Virus record (IMG/VR): IMGVR_UViG_3300036814_001729
Coordinates: 1 to 21,306 of that record
Reading direction: 5' to 3' (one strand)
Length of the DNA stretch: 21,306 nt
DNA from: a virus
The notes beneath the pieces were generated by a model. It made no database searches. It saw nothing but the letters and a program-made list of their open reading frames with translations, and had not been told where the DNA came from. Positions 8,776 to 14,627 of the stretch are shown in pieces. How positions within the stretch are numbered: position 1 is the first letter of the stretch; every line of letters starts with the position of its first letter. The position numbers and the translations under genes are program-made.

Positions 8776-9078
8776 ATGAATATAACACCCGAAGCCGCAG
8801 AGAGAATAAAACAAACTCTGTCCGACACAGAGTATCTAAGGGTAGAGGTAAATGGTGGTGGTTGCAACGGATTCACCGTAGTCTTATCGAAGACCCCAGG
8901 GATAAGCGAGAACGATATATTACTGAACGACAAGATTATCCTAGATCCCACCTCGGAGGGGTATTTGTCTCTCGCGACACTGAACTGGATAGATGATCCT
9001 TTCGCACCAACTTTTAAATTTGACATCCCCAACACGAAGTCTTGTGGTTGTGGTAACTCTTTCACGCTTGAGGAATAG
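8776..9078 (+). CDS. A-type iron-sulfur cluster carrier (HesB/IscA/ErpA family)
   Basis: This 100-residue protein is close to the usual 105-115 of the family. The three cluster-binding cysteines are all present: C30 in VNGGGCNGF (family GGGCSGF) and C90/C92 in SCGCGNSF (family CGCGSSF). The C30-to-C90 spacing is 60, slightly shorter than in bacterial IscA/ErpA. The N-terminus ITPEAAERIKQTL matches the family helix, and DPFAPTFKFDIPN matches the 'F.f.NPN' segment before the last cysteines. These proteins bind a 2Fe-2S or 4Fe-4S cluster as a dimer and hand it to apo-proteins in the cytoplasm. It follows a holin-like gene and precedes a Pro-rich gene, so it is expressed with late genes, unlike the metabolic operon on the other strand. 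The start at 8776 was preferred over the out-of-frame ATG at 8772. Confidence 0.9.
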   Translation: MNITPEAAERIKQTLSDTEYLRVEVNGGGCNGFTVVLSKTPGISENDILLNDKIILDPTSEGYLSLATLNWIDDPFAPTFKFDIPNTKSCGCGNSFTLEE

Positions 9079-9081
9079 ATA

Positions 9082-9783
9082 ATGCCAGTCATCCCGCCGA
9101 CATTCTCTGGACCAGGAATGCTTTCCCCATTTGTAGCGGCTCCGGCTTCCGGAAGCTTTGGTCCTCCGCCTGGCCCAGATCCTTATGGATCTCCCATGAC
9201 AGGCCCAGATCCTTATGGATCTCCCATGACAGGCCCAGATCCTACCATAGGATTCGGCCATATGCCTGCAATATCCATGCCACCGTCCATGAGTTCGATG
9301 GCCCCGCCTACCTCTTCTGGACCACCTGGGTATAGTTTTATAACCGGGACCGTAGACCCAACAGCGGCTGAGATTGTAGCAGCGGCTGGTGCAGCTGGAA
9401 TGCCGATCCCCCCAGGGATGGACCCTATAATGTTCTCTAGGATGATGTCCGGCGACCCCGCTGCTTTAGCTGCTGGACCCCCTCCTATTCCTGCTGCACC
9501 GCCACCACCGATGACGCCGCCCTTAGCGGTCTCAACACCGCCACCTACTACGGCAGCCGTTGCCCCTGCAGCCATACCACCGCCGACGGCCGCTCCCGTT
9601 GCGCGAGCTCCGCTAATACCGATAAAGAAGGCGATAGAACCGGTGTTAACAACTAAAGCTCCTGCGCCAACAGTAACTACTCCAAAATTATTTATCGAAA
9701 AACTAAAATCTAATCAATTATCTGGTGTTGGTGGTTACTCAAGATGCGATCCCATCACCGGTAAATGTTCTAACTATGCTTGA
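9082..9783 (+). CDS. Pro/Ala-rich low-complexity late protein
   Basis: This 233-residue protein starts three bases after the Fe-S carrier gene. It is rich in Pro, Ala, Gly and Met and has almost no charged residues up to residue 190. It carries two exact copies plus a partial third of the decapeptide GPDPYGSPMT (about residues 31-54), then poly-Pro stretches (AAPPPPMTPPL; STPPPTTAAVAP). The C-terminus is quite different: basic and ordered-looking, ending KLKSNQLSGVGGYSRCDPIT then GKCSNYA. The two final Cys (C-x6-C) could bind metal or form a disulfide. Pro/Ala-rich linkers with a structured end are seen in surface-exposed or periplasm-spanning phage proteins; here that is inference. I do not recognise the family. 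Confidence 0.65.
   Translation: MPVIPPTFSGPGMLSPFVAAPASGSFGPPPGPDPYGSPMTGPDPYGSPMTGPDPTIGFGHMPAISMPPSMSSMAPPTSSGPPGYSFITGTVDPTAAEIVAAAGAAGMPIPPGMDPIMFSRMMSGDPAALAAGPPPIPAAPPPPMTPPLAVSTPPPTTAAVAPAAIPPPTAAPVARAPLIPIKKAIEPVLTTKAPAPTVTTPKLFIEKLKSNQLSGVGGYSRCDPITGKCSNYA
9172..9243 (+). repeat. 30-bp direct tandem repeat, 2.4 copies
   Basis: Exact 30-bp units lie at 9172-9201 and 9202-9231, followed by a 12-bp partial copy at 9232-9243. Each unit keeps the reading frame and encodes GPDPYGSPMT. The unit contains the short palindrome GGATC..GATCC-like halves (AGATCC and GGATCT). Perfect identity of the copies indicates recent slippage. Confidence 0.95.
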
Positions 9784-10219
9784 AGGAGACCTCCATGGAA
9801 CTAATAAAAAACTGGGTGAAAGACAACCCGGCACTAGCAATAGCGGCTTTACTAATAGTCGCTACTATTATTTACTCCCTGTTGTTTGGCTCGCCGGATG
9901 TACCAGCCTAAAGAAGGCGGCAATAGTGGGGGCCGTAACGACAGCGGCTGCAGGTGTGGGATCTGTAGTGAGTTCGGGTGTCCTTGTACCGGCGGTAGCT
10001 GGGGGACTAGCTGCCTCTGTGATGAGTGTGGGTGCGGATTTGTCAAACGAGAAGACTGGAGATATCACATTGAATAACTGTACAGAATCTAATTTCTGGG
10101 ATGTTATCGGGCAACTAGTGGAGATGGGCGGATGGATGCTAATCTTAGTTATATTAATACCAATGATTCTGGGGTGGATTCTCCCGGGCCCACTGGAGAA
10201 GAGAAAGAAACGAAACTAG
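9776..10219 (+). CDS. Lipoprotein-like membrane protein with C-terminal TM; start uncertain
   Basis: The convincing part of this frame begins at YYYLLPVVWLAGC (9863-9901), a short h-region with lipobox LAGC and Cys at +1. Then come CTSLKKAAIVGAVTTAAAG, a Gly/Ala/Val-rich region, and TESNFWDVIGQLVEMGGW running into a strong transmembrane helix (MLILVILIPMILGWILPG) and a basic tail (PLEKRKKRN). The 'F..ViG.LVEMGGW....' plus 'LPGPLE.KKK' pattern is familiar from small membrane proteins near lysis genes of marine podoviruses. There is no normal start near the lipobox. The nearest ATG (9776) gives an unusual 30-residue polar lead and overlaps the previous gene by 8 bases. Translation may instead come by frameshift from the overlapping 38-codon gene. 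The product is real, its N-terminus is not settled. Confidence 0.6.
   Translation: MLEGDLHGTNKKLGERQPGTSNSGFTNSRYYYLLPVVWLAGCTSLKKAAIVGAVTTAAAGVGSVVSSGVLVPAVAGGLAASVMSVGADLSNEKTGDITLNNCTESNFWDVIGQLVEMGGWMLILVILIPMILGWILPGPLEKRKKRN
9795..9911 (+). CDS. 38-residue single-TM peptide
   Basis: A perfect AAGGAG (9783-9788) lies six bases before this ATG, the best ribosome-binding site in the region. The peptide has a charged start MELIKNWVKDNP followed by one transmembrane helix (ALAIAALLIVATIIYSLLFG) and a short tail SPDVPA. It lies completely inside the frame of the lipoprotein-like gene. The arrangement of a small membrane protein with an embedded out-of-frame lipoprotein recalls spanin pairs (Rz/Rz1), but here the inner protein runs on far beyond the outer one and has its own membrane helix. 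In the zero frame of this gene the codons ATA AAA AAC create the heptamer A AAA AAC (9806-9812). Confidence 0.6.
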   Translation: MELIKNWVKDNPALAIAALLIVATIIYSLLFGSPDVPA

Positions 10220-10434
10220 TAGAAGTATCATGGTTGGATTCTTATACTGAAGCTGGATGGGCAGAGCATGAGCCGGAAAAGGTTTTATCCAAAACCTACG
10301 GACTATTGATAGAAAAGAATTCTGACTGGGTCTCTCTAGCAATGACCAAAGAAGAAGGTTACTGGGGCAATCTATGGTACATCCCCACAAAGAACGTTGA
10401 AAACATTCGGGTTATAGAAACATTAAAAATTTAA
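10132..10434 (+). CDS. Hypothetical small late protein, last gene of the plus operon
   Basis: The frame is open from ATG 10132 (100 residues), but the protein-like part starts around KLVEVSWLDSYTEAGWAEHE, in line with a family of small phage proteins of the form 'VEV.WvDs....GW' then 'vGf...K..d...la......gyw.. .IP...I..i..L'. A start at 10132 overlaps the lipoprotein gene by 88 bases; a GTG at 10174 overlaps by 46. The GGAGAAGAGAAAG at 10195-10207 could serve initiation nearby, but no ATG follows in frame. The C-terminal half is SLAMTKEEGYWGNLWYIPTK, predicted beta-rich. No function is assigned. Its stop overlaps the stop of the convergent minus-strand gene. Confidence 0.6.
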   Translation: MDANLSYINTNDSGVDSPGPTGEEKETKLVEVSWLDSYTEAGWAEHEPEKVLSKTYGLLIEKNSDWVSLAMTKEEGYWGNLWYIPTKNVENIRVIETLKI

Positions 10435-10946
10435 TTGCTTTGTATTTTCTGTAATAGTCTCAGCTCAAGCAGCTCCTGTATAGGAACAACCTTAGCAACA
10501 ATAACATTATCGCTTTTGTTGTTTATCTTTTCTGGATACTTTTCTTTGTTTTCTTCAAACCACTTCTTTAGCATCGTGAAGTTAGCTCTATAAATTTCTT
10601 TGGTTTTCAAGAAGGTATAGAGTAACACATCAGCTTTGCATGTATACATCCATCCCGACCGATCTCTTTTCTTGTCTGCCCACAAAACCAAGAACAAGTT
10701 GTTGTGTTTATTTTCTACTTCCGTCTTCAGCTCTATAACCTCCATTTGTTTGTTTGGCAGCTGAACAAAGATATCACCGTATTTTTGCAACTCTCTGCTT
10801 GTATCCTTGTTGAACTTGGCTTCTCCTATAGAGGGAAGTACAATATACCGCCCTCCAACAGAGATCTGTTTTATATAGGGCATCACTAATCTTCTGCCCG
10901 CCTCCTCCACAGATAAGTTCCTCTTGATTTCTTTCGTAATACTCAT
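10431..10946 (-). CDS. PD-(D/E)XK nuclease-like phage protein
   Basis: This 171-residue protein has a probable restriction-type nuclease core: D58 in KYGDIFVQL, then E72-x-K74 in MEVIELKTE, that is D-(13)-E-x-K. After this come LFLVLWADKKRDRSGWMYTC and KADVLLYTFL, matching a small phage family with 'LF.E.Ws....r.GW......D.L.Y.fl'. It has no HNH or GIY-YIG motif. It is the last gene of the minus-strand metabolic operon and overlaps nrdJ by four bases (ATGA), so the two are translated together. It could be a structure-specific nuclease or a resolvase-like enzyme in DNA metabolism; the substrate is unknown. The nuclease call is by motif and context and has not been checked by profile comparison. 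Confidence 0.6.
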   Translation of the reverse strand: MSITKEIKRNLSVEEAGRRLVMPYIKQISVGGRYIVLPSIGEAKFNKDTSRELQKYGDIFVQLPNKQMEVIELKTEVENKHNNLFLVLWADKKRDRSGWMYTCKADVLLYTFLKTKEIYRANFTMLKKWFEENKEKYPEKINNKSDNVIVAKVVPIQELLELRLLQKIQSN

Positions 10947-12829
10947 ATTTCACAAACTCCTGCAAAACAAGCTAACTCTTGGCTTGCTATCGTGTTGTCT
11001 TCGCTTTCTTCAACATCGTCCCATGATATATCTTTGCTTTTGGGGAAGCTCTTCCATTCATCGAAGGTAATTTCTGTAAACGGCGCTGATTCATAGATGT
11101 GTTGATCCTCGCTTTTAGGCAGAAAGCTTATCCCACTAAGTATATCGAAGTTAGTATAACACCACGCTCCGACCTCCATCCACTCTTCTTCGCCAACATA
11201 GATGGTACAGCTGGGTTTGTGTTCGCACCAATTCAACGCAAACTTTTTCCACACCTCCAGATGCTGGATAGCGGTAATAGATTCTTTAGTACGCGATCCT
11301 TTGGGAGAGCTCATTGGAAACATAAAAACAACGGCTTCATTGTTGTAGGGATCTACTTCATAAGGAATGTTAGCAGCCATGATGACTTCGTTTAGCGGGT
11401 CTTTCTTGTCTTGCCTAACTCGCCTGATGTAATACTTAGAAAAAGATGGGTGCAACCCAGAACCTGCTACGCCAGTCAGTTGACTAACGGTTCCGGAAGG
11501 TTTAACACAGGTAACAGCAGCTGACTGGTTAATTTGAAATAACTTAGCCCACTTCTTATTCTCTGTTACAGCTAATTGTTTCCAGTCTTGCAGCTTTTCT
11601 CCTGTAGCATCTACTAGGATGGGGCAATCAAACACTCCTGTGAAACTAACACCCAGCAACCTCTCTTCTTCTGCGTTGTTTCTCCATACAGCTCTAACGT
11701 AACGGAAATTTGTTAAGGCTGATTGCACAGTACCTAGAAAGGTTGCAATAATGATCTTTTCTTTTATGCTCTCTTCGGTATCTTCTGGTCGGATAACACA
11801 CTCGGTGAGATTGCAAACACCAGCCGATCTTAAAACTATTTCAGAACATGGGTTGCAACCAAACTCGTGATCCTTGTCTCTCCTCTCTGGCAGAAGATTC
11901 AAACAGGCCTTTCTATTGAAGATCCCTCTTTCTCCGCTCTTTGATTCATACAGGGCTGTCCACTCCCTCAAGAATATACCCATCTCGGGTTTTTCTGTGT
12001 AACAAACAGAGTTATTAGCTAACGCTCGCTGTCCATGATCTACCCACCACTGACCAGACTTGGCATATCTCATGCGTTCATCTGTTAAATTGCTTAAGCT
12101 TATCTCAGCCGCCCTTCTAACACCCCCGACTACGACGCTTTCTCCGTTCCAGCACATTAAATCATGACACTCTAAGCTATTGAGCTTTCTTCCTTGTGCT
12201 GCTTTAAAGGTTGAGATATAATAGGAAAACAATCTTTCCAAAGGTTCCGGACCAGAGGCTCGACCACCAAACATTTTTAATTTTGCACCTGCCGGACGTA
12301 CACGAGAATAATCTATACGAGGAATCATTCCTTGATAGAGTAAACTAACAAGTTCTCTTAAAGATTTTGCCCAACCAATCTTGCTATCGCTTACTATTAC
12401 CGTGGTTTCGCTTTCGTGAAACTCTTCAGCAATTTCGGGTAATTTATTTATATACTGTCGTTCAACACTGAAGCCAACGCCTGTTCCGCACAATAGCACG
12501 TACAGGTTTTCATCAAACACCCTGGGGTGATCAACAGCGATATAAGCGCAGTTGTATCCAGCCATGTTATCTCTCTCTAGGGCTGGACCAGCTGTCATCA
12601 TCGCTCTCATGGAAGGCATAACATCCATTTTTAATATTGCTAGCCTAGCCTTGTCCCACATTTTTTGATACTTGTGTTCTGCCCCATCGGACGAAAGTTC
12701 GAATAACTTAGAATACCTCATAAAGGTACAATATCTCTCAACAGTCTCTTCCCATGTCTCCCTTCTACCTTTGTTGTCTAGGTAACGAGCGTAACGACTT
12801 TTGTGTATAAACTTTTGATATTCATTCAT
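10943..12829 (-). CDS. nrdJ: Adenosylcobalamin-dependent (class II) ribonucleotide reductase, monomeric type
   Basis: This 628-residue enzyme reduces ribonucleotides to deoxyribonucleotides using a thiyl radical made with adenosylcobalamin, so it needs no oxygen and no second subunit. All key residues are visible: C94 (YNCAYIAVD) pairs with C339 (AGVCNL) as the redox disulfide; N326, C328 and E330 in CNPCSEI form the radical site. The 11-residue spacing C328-C339 equals that of the Lactobacillus leichmannii enzyme. C621 and C626 at the end (ACFAGVCEI) are the thioredoxin-reactive pair. KPSGT (443-447) is a substrate-phosphate loop. It is shorter than the 739-residue Lactobacillus protein. The leader before it can form a pseudoknot. 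The gene implies that the host makes or imports vitamin B12, as proposed for cobaviruses. Confidence 0.95.
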   Translation of the reverse strand: MNEYQKFIHKSRYARYLDNKGRRETWEETVERYCTFMRYSKLFELSSDGAEHKYQKMWDKARLAILKMDVMPSMRAMMTAGPALERDNMAGYNCAYIAVDHPRVFDENLYVLLCGTGVGFSVERQYINKLPEIAEEFHESETTVIVSDSKIGWAKSLRELVSLLYQGMIPRIDYSRVRPAGAKLKMFGGRASGPEPLERLFSYYISTFKAAQGRKLNSLECHDLMCWNGESVVVGGVRRAAEISLSNLTDERMRYAKSGQWWVDHGQRALANNSVCYTEKPEMGIFLREWTALYESKSGERGIFNRKACLNLLPERRDKDHEFGCNPCSEIVLRSAGVCNLTECVIRPEDTEESIKEKIIIATFLGTVQSALTNFRYVRAVWRNNAEEERLLGVSFTGVFDCPILVDATGEKLQDWKQLAVTENKKWAKLFQINQSAAVTCVKPSGTVSQLTGVAGSGLHPSFSKYYIRRVRQDKKDPLNEVIMAANIPYEVDPYNNEAVVFMFPMSSPKGSRTKESITAIQHLEVWKKFALNWCEHKPSCTIYVGEEEWMEVGAWCYTNFDILSGISFLPKSEDQHIYESAPFTEITFDEWKSFPKSKDISWDDVEESEDNTIASQELACFAGVCEI

Positions 12830-12853
12830 AAAGAATCATTCCCTTTTGATAGC

Positions 12854-12901
12854 GCCCCGTTCGCAGAGGGAGGGACCTAAGACACGGGGCCACATCTTAG
12901 G
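12854..12901 (-). promoter_or_regulatory. H-type pseudoknot in the nrdJ leader
   Basis: In the 80-base gap before nrdJ the minus-strand RNA has two interleaved perfect 7-bp stems. Stem 1 pairs CCUAAGA (12901-12895) with UCUUAGG (12882-12876). Stem 2 pairs GCCCCGU (12890-12884) with ACGGGGC (12860-12854). Loop 1 is UGUG, the junction is one base, and the last loop is 15 bases, pyrimidine-rich (UCCCUCCCUCUGCGA). This is the topology of small pseudoknot riboswitches such as SAM-II. It ends about 24 bases before the nrdJ start and just ahead of the AAGGGA ribosome-binding site. It is not the long B12-box cobalamin riboswitch. A regulatory role is inference; the pairing is directly visible. Confidence 0.6.
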
Positions 12902-12909
12902 CACTATAA

Positions 12910-13146
12910 TTAAAACGGTATGTCGCTTTTCTTTTCTTTTGTGTAACTGCCACCACCGCTATTGAACGGCTCGGAGATAGTTAACGACAGGTATTCTTTG
13001 CCGCTTTTCGATTTAGTTTTCCAAGCCGCTAATTGAATTTCCTCGCCTCTCCACTTACCGTTTCCGGTCATCAAAGGATGCTTATCACTGTCTCGTTTTT
13101 CATTAGGGAACAGAGAACCCTTTCCTTCTCTTAGCTCGTAAGCCAT
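12910..13146 (-). CDS. Small protein with SSB-like acidic/IPF tail
   Basis: This 78-residue protein has a good ribosome-binding site (AGGAG) 8 bases before the start. The N-terminus MAYELREGKGSLFPNEKRDS and the core GKWRGEEIQLAAWKTKSKSG followed by KEYLSLTISEPF resemble the small DUF736-like family of phages and plasmids, predicted to form an OB-like beta sheet ('G.....i..W.k.sk.G..YlSl.i.'). After a Gly/Ser linker it ends KKSDIPF, close to the DDDIPF tip through which bacterial SSB recruits partners. It lies between the exonuclease and nrdJ in the replication operon. A role in single-stranded DNA binding or as an SSB-tip mimic is inference from the core and the tail. Confidence 0.65.
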   Translation of the reverse strand: MAYELREGKGSLFPNEKRDSDKHPLMTGNGKWRGEEIQLAAWKTKSKSGKEYLSLTISEPFNSGGGSYTKEKKSDIPF

Positions 13147-13156
13147 TGAACATCTC

Positions 13157-14035
13157 CTATAAATTTACCATCGTTGGACAAAATTCTGCAACATTGCAAT
13201 AAGATTCACACCTTCTATAAGACCCAGGCCTGAATTGCAAAGATATTCCCTCCTTGTCAAATAAAGATTCTATGTATTCCTCTGCTTCCTCTTCAGTATC
13301 ACAAAGCTTTACAGCCTTTACTCTACCCTTTCTCATTATGGCGTGCTTAGAGCCAGAGTACCATCTTTCCTCATCACTGCAAACAACTGGCATATCTCCT
13401 TCTTCGTTATTCCTGTGTAAAGCAAGTCTATCCTCTATATACTTATCCTGCTCTTCGTTAGTCCACCTCTTTATAGGAAGAACCTGTATTGGGTGGCTTG
13501 GATAATTTCTTTCTCCCGCCCTTCCTCTCGCCCAGTCTCTACAGATACCAAGAATATATAATTTTTTTACCTCATGTCCGTGATGTCGCATTATCGAACA
13601 GTTAACATTCAACTGCTTTTCGAACTTGGAATAATCCTGTCTAACGATCGCCCAAACAGATAAGTTTTTTATGTCCCATAAGATTTTGCTCTCTATCTCT
13701 AAACAATCGATCTGGCAAGATACGTTAACTTGCTCGCCTCCTGAATTGTAAGGAGATACGAATCTTTTCTCAACCAAAACATCTGAAGAATTAACATTCG
13801 CTTGCTCGAAAATATTATGAACAGCTGTCCCATACACGCTCCAGAGCATTTCACTAGCCTCTTCTACAATAGCTCCCTTGTTGGCTAGGGTCAAGTGATT
13901 CTTCATTGGCCCATCTATAAGGGTTGTGCAGCTAATGTCAAACTTAACTCCGTCTTTATTGTAGTTGCTATAAGTCAACCCTCTAACAACCCACTCTGGC
14001 AATTCTAACTGGTTAGTAAAATTTCTACTACTCAC
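13157..14035 (-). CDS. RecB/Cas4-type PD-(D/E)XK exonuclease with Cys cluster
   Basis: This 292-residue protein has the whole RecB-family nuclease order: H73 in YGTAVHNIFEQ, D110 in SCQIDCLEI, D121-x-K123 in LWDIKN, and Q141 in FEKQLNV. The N-terminal ISCTTLIDGP corresponds to the 'S.T.Li..P' motif of phage exonucleases, with C36 at the place of the first Cas4 cysteine. The end has C276, C280 and C286 (C-x3-C-x5-C in RRCESYCNVAEFC), which with C36 could hold a 4Fe-4S cluster as in Cas4/AddB. It probably trims DNA ends for recombination or degrades host DNA. It overlaps the small gene upstream by eight bases. The call is firm for the fold; the cluster is inferred from cysteine positions. Confidence 0.85.
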   Translation of the reverse strand: MSSRNFTNQLELPEWVVRGLTYSNYNKDGVKFDISCTTLIDGPMKNHLTLANKGAIVEEASEMLWSVYGTAVHNIFEQANVNSSDVLVEKRFVSPYNSGGEQVNVSCQIDCLEIESKILWDIKNLSVWAIVRQDYSKFEKQLNVNCSIMRHHGHEVKKLYILGICRDWARGRAGERNYPSHPIQVLPIKRWTNEEQDKYIEDRLALHRNNEEGDMPVVCSDEERWYSGSKHAIMRKGRVKAVKLCDTEEEAEEYIESLFDKEGISLQFRPGSYRRCESYCNVAEFCPTMVNL

Positions 14036-14303
14036 TTTCGCTTCTCCCTTTCAAGTTATAAACATTCTTTAGTATGTAATCTTTATCGTAACCAAACTCT
14101 GCTGCTCTCGTTTCGATAACGCAATCAATTATTTCTAAAAACTTTTCTGATAAGTCAGCCTTAACATCAACGGGTTCCGGCGTTTGTGGTAAGGATAGCA
14201 AGTACATCATACATTTGCATGCATATTCTGCAGCATCTCTTCTGCAGTCCATATCAATAGCAAACAACATATTCTCGAAATCAGTCTTTGAGTCTTGGTC
14301 CAC
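14028..14303 (-). CDS. Hypothetical helical protein with GTG start
   Basis: This 91-residue protein starts with GTG at 14301-14303, preceded by the strong site GAGGGAG seven bases upstream; the first ATG-type alternative (residue 12) has no such site. The protein is acidic, helical and Cys-containing (DMDCRRDAAEYACKCMMYLL), with a middle PQTPEPVDVKADLSEKFLEI and a C-terminal EFGYDKDYILKNVYNLKG. It overlaps the upstream nuclease-like gene by 23 bases and the downstream exonuclease by eight. I do not recognise it. The tight coupling between two nuclease genes suggests a small accessory factor in recombination or replication, but nothing in the sequence proves it. Confidence 0.7.
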   Translation of the reverse strand: MDQDSKTDFENMLFAIDMDCRRDAAEYACKCMMYLLSLPQTPEPVDVKADLSEKFLEIIDCVIETRAAEFGYDKDYILKNVYNLKGRSESE

Positions 14304-14625
14304 TCTGCTCTCCCTCTATAAGATGAATCTTTGCTTCCCACCTGTTCTTGCTATTTTTCCACCATCCCCAGACTTCGATTGTCCACCCCGCTTCTAAAAC
14401 GGTTTTCAAGTTATCGGAATCTGTTATCTTCTTTATTCGACTAGACATGTTCCCCTTGGTAGTGGCTTGGATGCCGAGGGTAGATCCCTGCTTAACCCCA
14501 ACTATATCGATGAACCCAAACAGATCTTTCCTTGTTCTACTGTGAGGATTCCACTTCTCGACAACCTCCGCTATAAAACCTTCTTTCCTTAACTTGTCCA
14601 AGCTTCTAACCGTTGGTGAACTCAT
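14281..14625 (-). CDS. VRR-NUC / resolvase-like nuclease-fold protein
   Basis: This 114-residue protein has the outline of a small PD-(D/E)XK fold: RSLDKLRKEGFIAEVVEKWN, then RKDLFGFIDIVGVKQG with the conserved D40, then LGIQATTKGNMSSRIKKI. In this phage family the strand after the Asp reads 'l.IQ.T' with Q53 where many nucleases have E or Q and T55 where Lys is expected. The usual catalytic Lys is thus not in its standard place, so it may work with a migrated residue (K57) or be a binding-only form. The C-terminal half has Trp-rich beta strands (WTIEVWGWWKNSKNRWEAKI). Candidate roles are Holliday-junction or branch resolution. It lies directly behind the helicase gene. Confidence 0.65.
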   Translation of the reverse strand: MSSPTVRSLDKLRKEGFIAEVVEKWNPHSRTRKDLFGFIDIVGVKQGSTLGIQATTKGNMSSRIKKITDSDNLKTVLEAGWTIEVWGWWKNSKNRWEAKIHLIEGEQSGPRLKD

Positions 14626-14627
14626 AA

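Noticed and set aside
8601-9092. Minus-strand 163-codon frame opposite the holin-like and Fe-S carrier genes
   Set aside because: Both plus-strand genes are well supported; the reverse frame has no protein-family look and no initiation site.
9172-9243. CRISPR array
   Set aside because: The 30-bp units are directly adjacent without spacers and keep a reading frame.
9213-9575. Minus-strand 120-codon frame in the Pro-rich gene
   Set aside because: It is the shadow of a Pro/Ala-rich gene (Gly/Ala-rich complement), has no ribosome-binding site and opposes the operon.
12830-12909. Standard cobalamin riboswitch before nrdJ
   Set aside because: The leader is only about 80 bases and lacks the B12 box and multi-stem layout; only a compact pseudoknot can be drawn.
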